From the NCBI GenBank assembly GCA_900088475.1, contig FLMG01000245.1, forward strand, positions 1-46,584: a stretch of 46,584 nt of DNA, given 5' to 3'. Made by a program: the position numbers and the translations under genes. Source of the stretch: Hyphochytrium catenoides. Taxonomy: Eukaryota; Sar; Hyphochytriomycetes; Hyphochytriales; Hyphochytriaceae. Below are positions 10,870 through 22,400 of the stretch, in pieces; the first letter of the stretch is position 1; each line of letters begins with the position of its first letter. The notes beneath the pieces were generated by a model, which was not told where the DNA came from, ran no database searches, and saw only the letters and a program-made list of their open reading frames with translations.

Positions 10870-12552
10870 GAGCTAGCTGATGATGGCACAGGTGGTTCAA
10901 GCCTGTTTGCTGATGGCATTGACGAGTCTGATGAGGAGCTTGCTCGACAGATGAGGGAGACATGGTTAGCAATCTCTCTCTCTGTCTCTCAATCTCTTCG
11001 CACTCCCATTCCCTTCTGTACCTTTTCCTTATCTGTCATGGGCTGGAAGCCTCAGATAATGCTTAACGTCTCTCTGGCTCAAACCAATCAACTTAGTGGT
11101 ATCTTGGAGCTTCATGCATGCTCAACTAGTGCTGAAGCAGGGTGCGAGTAAGAGGACTTAACGGGGTTGAAGGAGAGCTGGGGTCGAGAACTAATCCTCC
11201 TTTCTACCAGCAAGGTTTAAGGTAGTGATGACCTGAGTCTGAGAGACCATATTGGACGCCTAGAGATGCAAGGTAAGCTTCTTTCAACAGCAACCCTCAG
11301 CAGGTCAAGATCTGACATGAGAGGGCTTAATCTGCTGGTCTCCTAGATGCGGATCCGGCCTGGGGCCCGGCATCCCCAAATGATGCTGAAGGGGACCAAG
11401 GGGCGCCGAGGTCGATACCTCGGTATATGCTGCCGAACTTTACTTCCATGTTGCCATCCTATTCCCTTTCTGACCAAGATAAGATTCGCGAAGCATTCCA
11501 GGTATCATGGTGCCTGTCGGTGTCCGTAACCTTTACAAGAACTAATGGTAATACCAACAGCCAGCGAATTGGAGCTCCTTGCAGCAGCTGCCAGCAAAAA
11601 TCAGTGCTGAGGAGATTTTGAAAGCTAGACAGGAGGCAATAGAGTATAATAGGCGTGGAACCGGAGCGGAGCCAAGGCTTGGCGGCAGGTCGACAGCGCT
11701 TTCTATCAATGGACTCTTCAGAGAGTTCGAATATATTCCTTGCAAGTACGGGATGCTGGAAGATCTCAAGCGCCAGGTCTGATGCATAGAGGAAATGTGA
11801 TTAGACGTCAGTAAGGTTCTAATAATGACTCTCTCCAGGAGCGCATTGAGGCTGAAACAAAGCGGTTAGAGATAGCGGGCAAAGAGTTTATCGTCCCCGG
11901 TCCACAAAGGAGAATGAAGTTTGATAGCATGCTAGGCGAAAAGGGCTACAAGTATGATTATGAAGCCGGCAAGGATCCGTATGAGCACCATCACGACGAA
12001 CTTATGCGCCAAAAGTGGCTGGAAGATTCCAAGGTACAGATTCTCGTCTGCTCCAGACCATGGTCATCAAGCCTAATCTTTTTTTTTGTATAGATACTCT
12101 TCGGCCACTTCTCAGCTGCTGGCAAAATCCATAATTCGACGACGACCAAGCTAATGATCCCTGAAATTGTGGACAAACTATACAAGCGCATTATTAGCGA
12201 CTGGTCAGAGTACGCAATGTCTGTCTCCTGCGCCGACGAGGAACTTATAGTGATTAAGTTCGCTCTGGACAAGCTCGATAACGAGAAAGGTCTTGCTGCG
12301 TATATGAATGTTTTCGCAAGCTATAATGAGGTATGCAGAAACCAGACTCACCGTCCTGGCGCATTTTTGCCATGTTCATCTCTCTGAACCTATTCCAACT
12401 TTTGTCTTGAATCTGAGGACCTTCGTCGCACACAGGTTGTAATAGAGCATCATCTTGGCAAGGTGCATCACAAATGGAACTTCAAAAGCAGCGACGGTTT
12501 CTTATACTTTCTCTTCAGATTGCCGTGGGCAAGTGCTATCGCAAGAGATTAA
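10870..12552 (+). CDS. Spliced gene of unknown family (5' end not found)
   Basis: Seven exons are supported: 10870-10964, 11226-11272, 11347-11501, 11561-11776, 11839-12033, 12094-12330 and 12436-12552. They add to 1062 nt (353 aa plus TAA) with every phase closing. The predicted protein has an acidic N-terminal stretch (GIDESDEELARQM) and a Pro-rich linker. A charged helical middle follows (ISAEEILKARQEAIEYNRR, later ERIEAETKRLEIAGKE). The C-terminal half is globular with many aromatic residues (DPYEHHHDELMRQ, ending FLYFLFRLPW). No signal peptide, membrane segment or catalytic motif is seen, and I do not recognise the family. The first two exons are less certain than the last five. The 3' end faces the DUF2009 gene, 109 nt away. 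Confidence 0.65.
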
Positions 12553-12661
12553 GAGGATTGGCAATACGACCGAGAGCGATGCAGAACCGTCTCTCCATAT
12601 GTCACTCTGTTTTCAAAAGTGACCATTTATATGAAGGATGTACATAATTTCAGTTATTAAG

Positions 12662-15158
12662 TCAACTGAAGTCACCATCAAACCCTACAAACCCGCATAG
12701 TTGAAAGACGTAGTAATAGCTCTTTTTCTCTATCTTTGAGCACCAGTTCCAGGCACTGGTCAACCTTCCATCAATGCAGGAACCGGCGTCGAAGAAGTTG
12801 TCAGCGCCACTGCCATCGAACCCTACCGGACAAGGAAGTACACACGGTTAGAGGAAAGAATAGAAGTAGGAGCCACACCAGGATTACAAGTGCTTACCAT
12901 GCTTGAAAAAGTCACAGAGGATGGTCTTCTTCAGCTTCTCCTTTCCGCCATAGCATTTGTTTATGTATTGTGAGCAGCTTGGATCGCTCTCTAGCCTGTC
13001 TATTTCTGCTATNNNNNNNNNNNNNNNNNNNNNNNNNNNNNNNNNNNCAAGCTTAGCTTACCTCAGATTGGACGCGTCTTAATAGACCGGAGACCACTTT
13101 TGAGACCATAGGTGCCTGCTGTATCCGATGTAGCCCTTGCCCGGTCTCTCTTAACCTATACGGATTTCCGCTAAGAAGGTCCTGTTCGGCGCTATACCAA
13201 AGTCTAAACATCTCACTGGTAAAGGCTCTCCACAGAAGGAGAGACTGGAGTGCATACTGGTATTGCCGCTGGTGAGAGTGAGAAAGTCGAGCTCCATTTC
13301 TTCCAGCAAGAATTTGCAGCGAAAACTCGCCGTCTGCGATCTCCGGATGAAAATACGTCTTCAGAAGCTGGATCATCTGATCTATAGGTTGTCGATTGGA
13401 GACCATATAGCTGTAGTAGTCACCGATAGAAGAGAGACAGCGCCTGATGTCTTCTCCCGACGCTTGATCTGAACTATACTTCTGGACTATGGCCTCTACT
13501 GCTGCTTGTTTTTCTTCTACAGCTCTTTTGACCTCATCTCTGGGTCGTAATGAGTCTGCTGTGATGACTTGCGTTGCCGCATCTACCAGTTCATCCTCTA
13601 GCAAGCTCAGGAGGTTATTCTGCTCCAAAAAGCGATGAACGGTGGAGAGTGGTGTCACGCAGGAGAAGCCAAACTCCTCCTGAATATCTCTACTCTGTGC
13701 ATCTTGAAGAAGGTGCATCATCTTCCCATAGTTTGCCCGCATTTTGTCTGGATTCATCACCTTGAACCTCCGTCCAACCTCGAACACTTTGGCAAAGAAC
13801 CCTCCGTTGTCCGAGAACTTTCTACCGTCTATAAGACGTTTACCTGACCGATAATTGCCTGAGACCACCAGACCTGATTGATGGAAAGCATTATCAGTCT
13901 ATGACACAAAAGACATAGTCCCATAGCGAGTCCAGAGAAATAGGGTCAAGCCCCTTGACCAAAGAATAACCGTAATGAATTGACAAAAGGGTGGTAAGAT
14001 TGTGGACCTCGATGCAATGAGAAGGCTGCAGAAGGTTAAGCATTGAGAGGAAGTCCCTTCAGAGTTGCAGCAAAAGATGGTCCGTTGAACAAGATGCATG
14101 CGACCCCGAGAGGAATGAGATGGAAGTAAACAACGCTACCTGACATGATGGCGTACATATCCTCCAGTTCCTTCTCTATATAATAGAGCTTGCTTCCATA
14201 CCGAATGACATCTACCTTATCGGTATATTCACTCACTTCCAGCGCAGCCTCCAGTAGCTCAAGATATTCCCTCTCCTCCAGATTGAGGCGTAAAGGGATA
14301 AACTTCGTGGCAGCGACTAGGTGAGCCGCAGGTTTGCTCCCAGGTCTGCTAGGAAGGGACACTGAGCTTTCCGTTGTTCGTCCCTCTTGGAGCAACCCCA
14401 TCTCTTGCTCTCCCTCTAAATCCATTCTGTGGCCCGCATCATTTGGCAAATTGTCCTCGCTGCCGCTCAGCGAGTTTTCCACCGGATTCTGAGAAACGCT
14501 GACAGGGTCTGGTATGGATACTCCTGAGAGCTCCCCCCTTTCCTTCTCCTATTAGACAATTCTTAGCGGTGTAACAGGAACCCTTTACCATCTACTATAG
14601 AATGTGGCAGCAATCAATGGTTTTCTAGAAGCGATAGAAGAGATAGAGGAGCTGCTTCTAGGTAATGGACACAAATGACCAAGAAGATGAAAGCTATGGT
14701 CCGACCGGGGATATTGACGTGACTTGTAAGGGGAGTAGATCAATCATATTCAAGGAGGTGCTGGATCTGAACTCAAGAGAAAGCGTGCAAGGCTGATGAT
14801 AAAGCACTTCATTGGAGAATTGACAGGCACCTTAGGGTTAGGTAGCTTGCTAGTGCCTCCTGAGGAGCACAGCTTCACATTGTCGTGTCGCTTCCTATTT
14901 CCGGTCCTATGCTGGTCTTCATAACAGGGCTCGCAGTAAACGTCGCCGCACTGTCGGCATTGCACGACTGCCGCCTGATCCTCACACTCAATGCACATTG
15001 ATCGTTGCTCTTGTGCCGCCATAGCTTCCTGCAAACCTGAGTAGAGTCGCAAGGCACCGAGAAAACAACACATACGGAGCGACTTAGTGCCTATGTATAC
15101 TGCGCAACGCAACTCACCAACGATACTCACCGCTCTCCTGTGCAAGAAGCTCCGTCAT
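12662..15158 (-). CDS. B-box zinc finger/DUF2009 (UPF0652) protein, interrupted by assembly gap
   Basis: Exons read from high to low coordinate: 15158-15131 (ATG 15156-15158), 15036-14831, 14548-14140, 13873-13062, one running from inside the N gap to 12898, and 12822-12662 (TGA). Exon 2 carries a B-box zinc finger (CIEC, CRQC, CEPC, then HRTGNRKRH). The rest is the DUF2009 body: RLNLEEREYLELLEAALEVS, VVSGNYRSGKRLIDGRKFS, NPDKMRANYGKMMHLLQDA, LSHSHQRQYQYALQSLLLW, and a C-terminal EKLKKTILCDFF to FVGFDG block. This two-part architecture is the UPF0652 family of plants, fungi and protists, whose function is unknown. A short acidic/Ser-rich exon (possibly 14722-14589) should link exons 2 and 14548-14140, but its phase does not close cleanly. 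Some tens of residues are missing at the gap. Confidence 0.88.
13013..13047. other. Assembly gap (35 N)
   Basis: A run of N falls inside the DUF2009 gene. It hides the end of one intron and the start of the next-to-last coding exon. The family normally has a conserved stretch between the ...RVQSE and IAEIDRL segments, and that part is absent here, so the true missing sequence is probably longer than 35 nt. Confidence 0.95.
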
Positions 15159-15310
15159 GGTAACTTGCGAAGCTAGACGTCGATGTTTTGCTAGTTACAC
15201 ACTTCAGCTGGGAGGAGAGAGTGCAGGACGTGCTGTACCTTAGGCCGCTTGGCAGTCCGAAGAGATAGTAATGGCCTCCAGTCCAAAAACTGGACACAGT
15301 AAGCGGCGAT

Positions 15311-15577
15311 GGTGACGAAGCGTCGCCTCAGTTCCGAGTAGGTAGGCGTTTGGCAGAGTAGATCAGGATGAAGAGGTAACTCGGGCTGTCTCCTTCAGAA
15401 TGCAGACTGCCCTCTGTTATTATAAAACGTTCAGAATGTCAACGGCCTAAGGTGAGGAAGCATCGCCTTAGTTCCAAGTAGGTGGGCGCTTGGCAGAGTA
15501 GGTCAGGATGAAGAGGTAAGCGGGGCTGTCTTCAGAATGCAGACTGCGTTCTGTTATTATAAAACCTTCAGAATGTC
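15311..15577. repeat. Imperfect two-copy direct repeat, about 130 bp per unit
   Basis: Unit 1 spans about 15311-15440 and unit 2 about 15451-15577, separated by 10 bp. By eye they match at roughly nine positions in ten over the full length, including the shared blocks AGGATGAAGAGGTAA and TCTGTTATTATAAAAC. A few substitutions and short indels separate them, so the duplication is not very recent. No terminal inverted repeat or open frame identifies a known transposon. Confidence 0.85.
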
Positions 15578-15765
15578 TTCATCAGCCTCTCTTACCTTCG
15601 CTTCTCCTCCCTCATTGACTCTCGCCTCGGACTCGATAATCTCCGTCCTGGCTAGGTTCCCATCATCTCACATCATGAGATCAGCACTTGAGATGATGAT
15701 GGCTCTCTTGTTCTGTCGGTCATCACCAATCCCAGCGCTCTGCAGATAAGCTGTAAAAAGGTGTC
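15557..15765 (-). pseudogene. Coding-like frame broken by one stop
   Basis: On the minus strand one frame reads from about 15765 to a stop at 15557-15559. It is interrupted only by TGA at 15668-15670. Both sides of the stop look like protein (GIGDDRQNKRAIIISSAD before, LARTEIIESEARVNEGGEAK after). No start or family is recognisable. A decayed gene fragment is the simplest reading. Removing a 24-nt GTGAG...CAG segment would bypass the stop, but such an intron is too short. The low-coordinate end overlaps repeat unit 2. Confidence 0.35.
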
Positions 15766-15848
15766 AAGGATTTTAGATACATGTTGGTTAGGTCACTCGC
15801 ATTCTGTATAAAGTCGTGGATATTCCACATTCGGTCCGTTAAGCTGGT

Positions 15849-15920
15849 TCAGAGCAGCAATTCATCCTCTTCCTGGGGCTTTGTGTGCTTCTCAAGATCT
15901 CTGCCGAGTAGTTCTACGTG
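15849..15920 (-). other. Orphan terminal-exon-like block
   Basis: After a strong acceptor (CTCTCTCACAG) at 15921, a 24-codon frame ends in TGA. The peptide is charged (HVELLGRDLEKHTKPQEED then LLL). Upstream candidate exons near 15960-16040 do not match in phase. It may belong to the same decayed or unplaced minus-strand gene as 15557-15765. Confidence 0.25.
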
Positions 15921-16171
15921 CTGTGAGAGAGCGAGAGATGGAGACTTCAGAGCCGCAACAGGCACCAGACATCAAGAGCTCGAAGCTTCCAGCAGAGATA
16001 GATCCCAAGCCCTTCAACCTTCGATAGTCGACAGAGCCTGAGGAGACGAGGAGTAGTTTTGACACGGGTCGTGCCTGGGTCAAAATCAGATCACTGCAGG
16101 CACTTGAGTCCAAATAGATAGGGCTCTACGGTGAGCACGCACGCAGGTCCACTCCGCCTTTGGAAGCTAGC

Positions 16172-18913
16172 ATGTCGCGGTTAGTGGATAGCAGTGAGGA
16201 GGAGAGTGAGGAGGAGCGCATGGCCTTCACAGAGCAAAATGATTTTGAGGATGGGCAGTGGATAGATGGTGAATTCTACGCCCGCAATCAGAAGCGAGGG
16301 CGGCATATGTCAAAGAGGGAAGCTATCTACGGCGTGTTCGCAGACCTGAGCAGTGAGGAAGATGAAGGAGCAAGCAGAAGAAAAGGTAGAAAAAGGGGGA
16401 AGCCAGGGGGCTTGGGGATGGCGGCTGCCAAGCCTCTTTCCTTCATACGTGGGGGTGTCCAGCGATCAGCAGAAGAAGAAATGACGGCGGTACCTCCTGA
16501 GCCCACCCAAGAGCCAGAGAAAGCCAACGAACAGGAAGAGTCTGAAGGGAAAGTAGGAGGTACTAACGTGGAGGAAGATGAAAGCAGGGCTGAGTTTCAG
16601 CGCCTGATGAAGGAAGGCACTGGTGGCGGATTTGCTGCTAAGGGGAAATCTAATCAGGATTTCAAGAGCTTTTTACAAATGAACGATGATGGGTCATCCG
16701 CAACAGACAGAAGTGCAGACAGGAGAACGGAGGCAAAGCAACCTCCGCCCGCTCGTCCTGTCCCAGAGCATGTTAAGCGGAATATGGGTTCGTGGCAGAA
16801 GCACACCAAGGGCTTCGGCATGAAGATGCTCGAGAAGTTTGGCTTCAAAGGGAGGCTAGGAAAAGACGAGGCAGGAATAGCCCAGCCAGTGGAAGTTAAG
16901 GTCCGGCCGAGCACCATGGGGCTTGGTTATGGAGGATTTAAAGAGGCCACTGAGCTCAAGGCTAACCGCGAATTAGAGCGGGAGGTGCGAGGGACAGTGG
17001 ATGAAGAGGAGGATAAGAGGCAGAAGGAACAGGAAGCCAAGAAGAAGGCGGAGGAAGATAGGCGCTGGAAGAAGTCAGCGTTACCAAAGAAGCCCAAGAG
17101 AGTTTATAAAACAGCAGCAGAGCTGGTCAATGACTCCGCTACTGCTGCTCCTAAGCCCTACATACTGGACATGAGAGGACCTCAAACCAAGATGATTGAC
17201 ACTCCGGGCCTCGGAACAGTAGAAGAGTTATCACAGGAAGGCATAGAGAGTGAGCAGGGCCTTGGACAAGAACTGGTCCATAATGTCCGTCTTATCGTAG
17301 ATCTGACCGAGGTCCAGATCTTCACACTGGACAGGAAAATACAAGGCCTCAAGCAGGATCTATCCAACCTTCGCTTGCAACAACAGGGACTTCAACAGAA
17401 GGTAGAGATGGAAAGAGGAGGAGGAGAAAACGTGCATCAAGTTCTTCAAATTATCTCGAAAGTTAGAGCCAAGATGACCAGCAGTCCTGATGAGGTCTCG
17501 CCTGGTGCTGTCATTGACCTCATTAAGCGGCTGAAGGCCCACTATCCTGCGGAATACCGGAGTTTCCACCTCATAGACCTCATGCCGGAAATAGCCCATC
17601 CAGTTATGAGGAACTCCATGAAGGCGTGGAAGCCTCTTGAAGAAGTTCAATCCATGGCTCAACTTCTTTTGAGGTGGGAAGCGGTGCTAACGGACGGAAT
17701 AGACGAAGAGAGGGCGAGAGAGGACCTGGACTTCGAAGGTGTGGAGGCATTTCAGAGCTTAATGCGAGACATAGTCCTTCCCAAAGTCCGCTCTGCCATA
17801 CAGAACGATTGGAATGTGAAGCAGCCGGAGGTCTGCGTCAGCCTTCTTAAGGCTCTTCAATCCTTCTTCTCCCCGACAGAAGGAGAAAAGGAAGATTCTG
17901 GACCATTCCAGACGCTGCTAGTACGAGTGATCTACCCTAAGCTAGCGGTGGAGGTAGAACGCTGGGATCCGAGGACAGACCCGGTTCACATACATACCTG
18001 GATCCACCCCTGGATCCCATTATTGAAAAAGAACCTGGAGCCTCTTTACCCTAATATTCGCTTTACCCTCTCCTCAGTCTTGAAGGAGTGGCATCCAAGC
18101 GATAGCAGCGCTCACACTGTCGTCTCTCCCTGGAAGGACGTATGGGATCCTCAGAGTATGGAGACGTTCCTTGTACGAAGCGTTATCCCGAAGCTTGTCA
18201 TACTTTTACGGGAGTTTGTCGTCGACCCAACCGACGAGAACCATGACCCCCTTCGCTGGGTCCTTCAATGGTCAGATGTTCTACCGTCAATCCATATGGT
18301 GAGTCTGCTTGAAGGTGAGTTCTTCCCTAAGTGGCTGCCAGTTCTTCACGCTTGGCTAGCAGATGAGCCAGACTATGCCGAAGTTTGGGCCTGGTATGCC
18401 AGCTGGAAAGCCGTTTTTCCCTCTGGTCTTGCCGCACATGAGAAGATTAAGTTGCAATTCAACAAAGCTCTGAAGATGATGAATGACGCAGTTAGCGGCG
18501 CCCTTGATCGGTCCAATCCTCCCACCGCTACTTCCTCTATTAGCTACTCGTACGTGCTGGAAAAGTATCAGCGCGAGGTGGCGGTGATGAGAGAGCAGGC
18601 GAAAGCAGAAGCGAAGGCTCGCCTTGAAACCGAAGCACAAGCGGTTCCACCAAGGACCGTGAGACACCCTGTTCGTCAGGATGTTTCTTTCAAGGAGGTT
18701 GTAGAGAAGTTTGCGGAAGAACACAACGTGACTTTCGTCCCCAACACCAAAAAGCAGGGTCTTCATCTGTGGAATAAGGCACTTTACCTCTTCGGACCGA
18801 TTAATGTTTATATCGACCAGGACGTAATCTTCGCAGAGGATGAGAAGGACAAGAAGCGCTTCTCCGCTATTTCGTTAGACCATTTACTTGCCCGGGCACA
18901 GACAAAGAGATGA
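16172..18913 (+). CDS. TFIP11: TFIP11/Ntr1-like G-patch splicing factor
   Basis: Single exon, 913 aa from ATG 16172. Residues 1-70 form the acidic tuftelin-interacting N-terminal domain (EQNDFEDGQWIDGEF ... MSKREAIYGVF). A G-patch follows at about 213-255 (KGFGMKMLEKFGFKGRLGK, GLGYGGF). After a charged coiled coil comes the long helical GCFC-type domain (about 400-800). The conserved C-terminal block has FKEVVEKFAEEHNV and LYLFGPINVYIDQDVIF. Order and length match human TFIP11 and yeast Ntr1/Spp382. In those systems the G-patch activates the DEAH helicase DHX15/Prp43 to dismantle spent spliceosomes and intron lariats in the nucleus. An essential role suits an intron-rich genome. The absence of introns in such a long gene stands out against its neighbours. 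Confidence 0.95.
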   Translation: MSRLVDSSEEESEEERMAFTEQNDFEDGQWIDGEFYARNQKRGRHMSKREAIYGVFADLSSEEDEGASRRKGRKRGKPGGLGMAAAKPLSFIRGGVQRSAEEEMTAVPPEPTQEPEKANEQEESEGKVGGTNVEEDESRAEFQRLMKEGTGGGFAAKGKSNQDFKSFLQMNDDGSSATDRSADRRTEAKQPPPARPVPEHVKRNMGSWQKHTKGFGMKMLEKFGFKGRLGKDEAGIAQPVEVKVRPSTMGLGYGGFKEATELKANRELEREVRGTVDEEEDKRQKEQEAKKKAEEDRRWKKSALPKKPKRVYKTAAELVNDSATAAPKPYILDMRGPQTKMIDTPGLGTVEELSQEGIESEQGLGQELVHNVRLIVDLTEVQIFTLDRKIQGLKQDLSNLRLQQQGLQQKVEMERGGGENVHQVLQIISKVRAKMTSSPDEVSPGAVIDLIKRLKAHYPAEYRSFHLIDLMPEIAHPVMRNSMKAWKPLEEVQSMAQLLLRWEAVLTDGIDEERAREDLDFEGVEAFQSLMRDIVLPKVRSAIQNDWNVKQPEVCVSLLKALQSFFSPTEGEKEDSGPFQTLLVRVIYPKLAVEVERWDPRTDPVHIHTWIHPWIPLLKKNLEPLYPNIRFTLSSVLKEWHPSDSSAHTVVSPWKDVWDPQSMETFLVRSVIPKLVILLREFVVDPTDENHDPLRWVLQWSDVLPSIHMVSLLEGEFFPKWLPVLHAWLADEPDYAEVWAWYASWKAVFPSGLAAHEKIKLQFNKALKMMNDAVSGALDRSNPPTATSSISYSYVLEKYQREVAVMREQAKAEAKARLETEAQAVPPRTVRHPVRQDVSFKEVVEKFAEEHNVTFVPNTKKQGLHLWNKALYLFGPINVYIDQDVIFAEDEKDKKRFSAISLDHLLARAQTKR

Positions 18914-19405
18914 TGAAATCGGTCACTGGGTACTCTAAACTGAGTGTGCTACTTGGCTCTATGAAGAGCTGATGGGCTAGCTCATTAAGGGTCCGAGAAC
19001 AGGGATAACGCTTTCAACTACCTCGGACGGTCCGAAGGATTCTAATTGGGATGCAACGATAGTCACTTGGTCGCGGTTCAAGGGGCAGAAAGACGGTTGC
19101 ATGGATGGACAATCACAGAGCTTACGGACAGAGGAAAGCACAGGCCATGCTTTTCCCAAATTTTATTGCTTCTCTGCTCGCATGCCCTTTCTCTGCTCAT
19201 TCTTCAGGACACTGTCTATCGTTTGGCGTCTTAGGCCGCCAGAATATTGGCGCAGGAAGTAGTTAGCATATATATATGGCCCATTGCTCCTTTGTTCACG
19301 TTCAAGACATATCATAGAATTATTGATGGTGGAGCTATATTAACAGTCACTGGGGCAGTGGAGAATAAATGACCATCTAGCAGAATAGATAAAGACTCTC
19401 TATAT
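18914..19405. other. Convergent spacer
   Basis: Lies between the 3' ends of TFIP11 and the AAA ATPase gene. It has a short AT dinucleotide tract near 19268-19277 and no supported gene. Confidence 0.5.
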
Positions 19406-22400
19406 TTATAAGAAGAGGCGGTCCATGGCTTCGGCATTCTCGCCACGGAGCTTCCTCCACTCTTTTCTCGCCGCATCCTCCAGATTCCTCTGAGTAATAC
19501 GCCTTTCTGATCCGTCCTTCGGCTTCTTGATGGCAGCCGCGGCTGCCGCTCTGAATATTGCATTGCTGATAGAAGCAGCCGAGAGCTCATACTTGTTGCC
19601 CAGTTCTCTGTAATCCAGCGATTCCACTGGTGCCGTCGCTATGCAACAAGGAGGGGAGAAGAGATGGACCAAAGATAGGTGGGCTTAGAAGATATTGAAG
19701 GGGAGAGCTAATTGAGGACACTATGAGTCCAAGTGAAGCAAAAAACATGGTCCACACTCTCAACGCTCAAGTACGTGGCAATCGGGTTATAAATTGCCAA
19801 ATCTTCGCTTACCAGGGATCATTGCCTTCCACAAACTAGCTCTGAGGTCCGCGCCAGGCATCTTGAACTGGATTGAGAACTGCACAGCACGGGCAAGGTC
19901 GGGATGGATTTGAGCATTCTCCGTAATGCCAGCAACAAGAATGACGATTCCTGCGACGACAGGATTAGAGTTAGGTCCAGGCCTTGTTCCCAAAAGAGGA
20001 GTTATACGACTTTCCGGTATAGACTCTGCCATCTGTGACCAAATTTATCTCACTCGCCCGTGAAAATCGTACTTTCCCACATAGCCATTATCTCTACAGA
20101 CTATCAGGCTTGTGCGTGCAGACCCCACTTTTCCTTTACCTGGAAAGGATGCTAATCTGTCCAGCAGATGCATTAGAAGCATGTTATTCCTCGCGGGTTC
20201 ATATTCTGTCGTGGTGGCAAAGGTCTCTAAACCTTCCAGTACTAGGACGGCATCCATCAATCTTGCATCGTCAAAGACCGCGCGCACTGCTTTGTTCGTC
20301 TGAGCGTCTGAGTCCAGCATAAGCTGGCTGAAATTCACCACCTTCAGTGGCTTCCCCACTTCAAAGCCGACACATTTGGCTGCTGACGATTTGCCAATGC
20401 CGGGAGGGCCATAAAAGACAGCTAGGCAAAAAGCAGGCACCGTCACTTATACAGGAAAGCAAGGTCAAGCATGTGGGACAAGAGCAACTCAGGAAGACTA
20501 AAGCGCCGGGACGAGAGGAGAGCTTTGATGTATGGCCAATTCAAAGTCTTTTTACCTGTGGTGCCCTTCTGTTGCTTTTCATCTCCAAAGGTGAAGCCCC
20601 ACTGACCGTACACTACCCCTCGCGCTTTCTCAAACTGGATCAACTCCAACAACTTTTGCTTAGTTTCCTTCGACAGCACCAGCGAGTCTAAACCCGCCTT
20701 CGGAACGACTCGATGGTCAAACGTTTTCATTTGGAGACTACCTCGCATTTGCATACTAAACAAGTTGAGCACAATGTTAATAAGGGACTTGGGGCTTAAG
20801 GGACGGAAGAAAATTGCCAAGAACATACAATGGGGACTAATCGGAAAGATGAGGCTGTGTGCAAAGGCTTACCTGCAACCGGCAACGATATCTGCTTCGG
20901 TCACCAGAGGGTTTTTGGGATCTCGCCCTATTGCCTTTAAAAGAGCGGCGACGACTGCGTTCTTTATGAATCCTCCACTGAGCTCATACTTCAGGCTCAC
21001 CGCATCCCAATCAATGTCGTCAGAGAGAGGAATCTTCTCCGACGTTAAGACCTATGAATAAAACATGTTAGTAACGCGGGAGCAATGATTGATGGTGTAC
21101 CAGGCAGAGACAACATGATGAAGTGTAGTTAGAAGTAGAAGGCCCGATTCCCGAAGAGTATAGAGAGCGTGATAGAGACTTGAACATATGAGGCGAGGGC
21201 TGGACGAGAGATAAATCGCGGCCACAGTCCCAGTACAACGTCTGCAGAGCGTCGGCTAATCAACAGAGCAAGAAGGAGCAGCAAACCTTCCAAATCTCTT
21301 TTCTCTGGATGTGATCTGGCGGTCTGAACTCGAACACAGAGTTTATCCGACGGTGCATTGCCTCGTCCAAGTCGTAGGGCCGATTCGTCGCTAAAAAGAC
21401 AATGCCCTGAAGGCAGAACAGTTAGTCAGTCATGATCTGGTCTACACGCAATCATCTGATTGACATTAGACCATCTCACTTCTTCCAGCTTCTGCCATTG
21501 GCGGTATCGTTCACATACCTCGTGTCGCTCCATTTCTGTGAGAAGAGCGTTCAAGAGCCTGTCTCCTCCAAATTCTCTTTGCTTGAAGATAGCTTCACAT
21601 TCATCAAAAAATAGAAGTGCGTTGCTCATATCTGCTTCCCGAAACAACCCGCGAAGATCTGCATCTGTGTCCATTCCTTCCTTCTTCTTGCCCTGAGAGG
21701 TAACTTCTTAGACCTGTCGTAACCCTACTCCTCTTTGTGATTACTCCTCTGCTCGCACACTCTGAACCTGTCTCCACCGCTCTGCAGCTACACATGTTGG
21801 TCACGCTTTGCCTCACCTGTAAACTAGGGAAATCAACCATGAGCACTCGTTTTCCTATATGATTTGCTACGGCGTTAACTGTCATCGTTTTTCCGGTTCC
21901 ACTGGCTCCACAGAGGAGAATAACAAGCCCAGAGCCATAGCTGATGACCTGAGCAGGGGTCAAAGAAACCGAAGTCAGATGGACAAGCTTGCCACAAAAA
22001 GGCGACCTTTTAAGTAAACGCATGCGGAAGTTGTTGCCAGCCTTTAGTAAGTAAACTGGCCATGAGCAAATCCATGCACCAATTAGCTCCTCACCTCTTC
22101 CAGCTTGTTCTTCTTCCGATATTCCCGAAACTTTTCAAAATTGGAGACTGATTCTAGAAGCATCTCCTTCTGTTCCGCCGGCAGGACGACCTGATCGATC
22201 GTGACCTTAACGCAGAGATGGTAGTGCAAGTGAGTACATAAGTAGCACGCTGGTTGAGCGCAACGATAAAGAGAAACTAGCGAGTGAAGTGATGCTTGCT
22301 ATATACGGGGCCAAGGGGCAACAATATAGGCTGGCGTCTCCCTTCACCTTCGGCTGGTACAGGTCGGACCCTTCGACCAGTTCGTTGATCTCTGTGTCTA

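Larger units (their letters stand above)
15159..16171. other. Repeat-bearing spacer with broken coding-like frames
   Basis: This 1-kb stretch separates two divergent genes. It contains a two-copy direct repeat (15311-15577) and several minus-strand coding-like blocks that do not join into a gene (see 15557-15765 and 15849-15920). It looks like the residue of an inserted or decayed element. Confidence 0.5.

Noticed and set aside
15646-15671. In-frame TGA at 15668-15670 as stop-codon recoding, or a 24-nt intron
   Set aside because: TGA serves as a normal stop in several genes here (DNAJC7, CtIP-like, chitin synthase, macrodomain), and no other intron in the window is that short.
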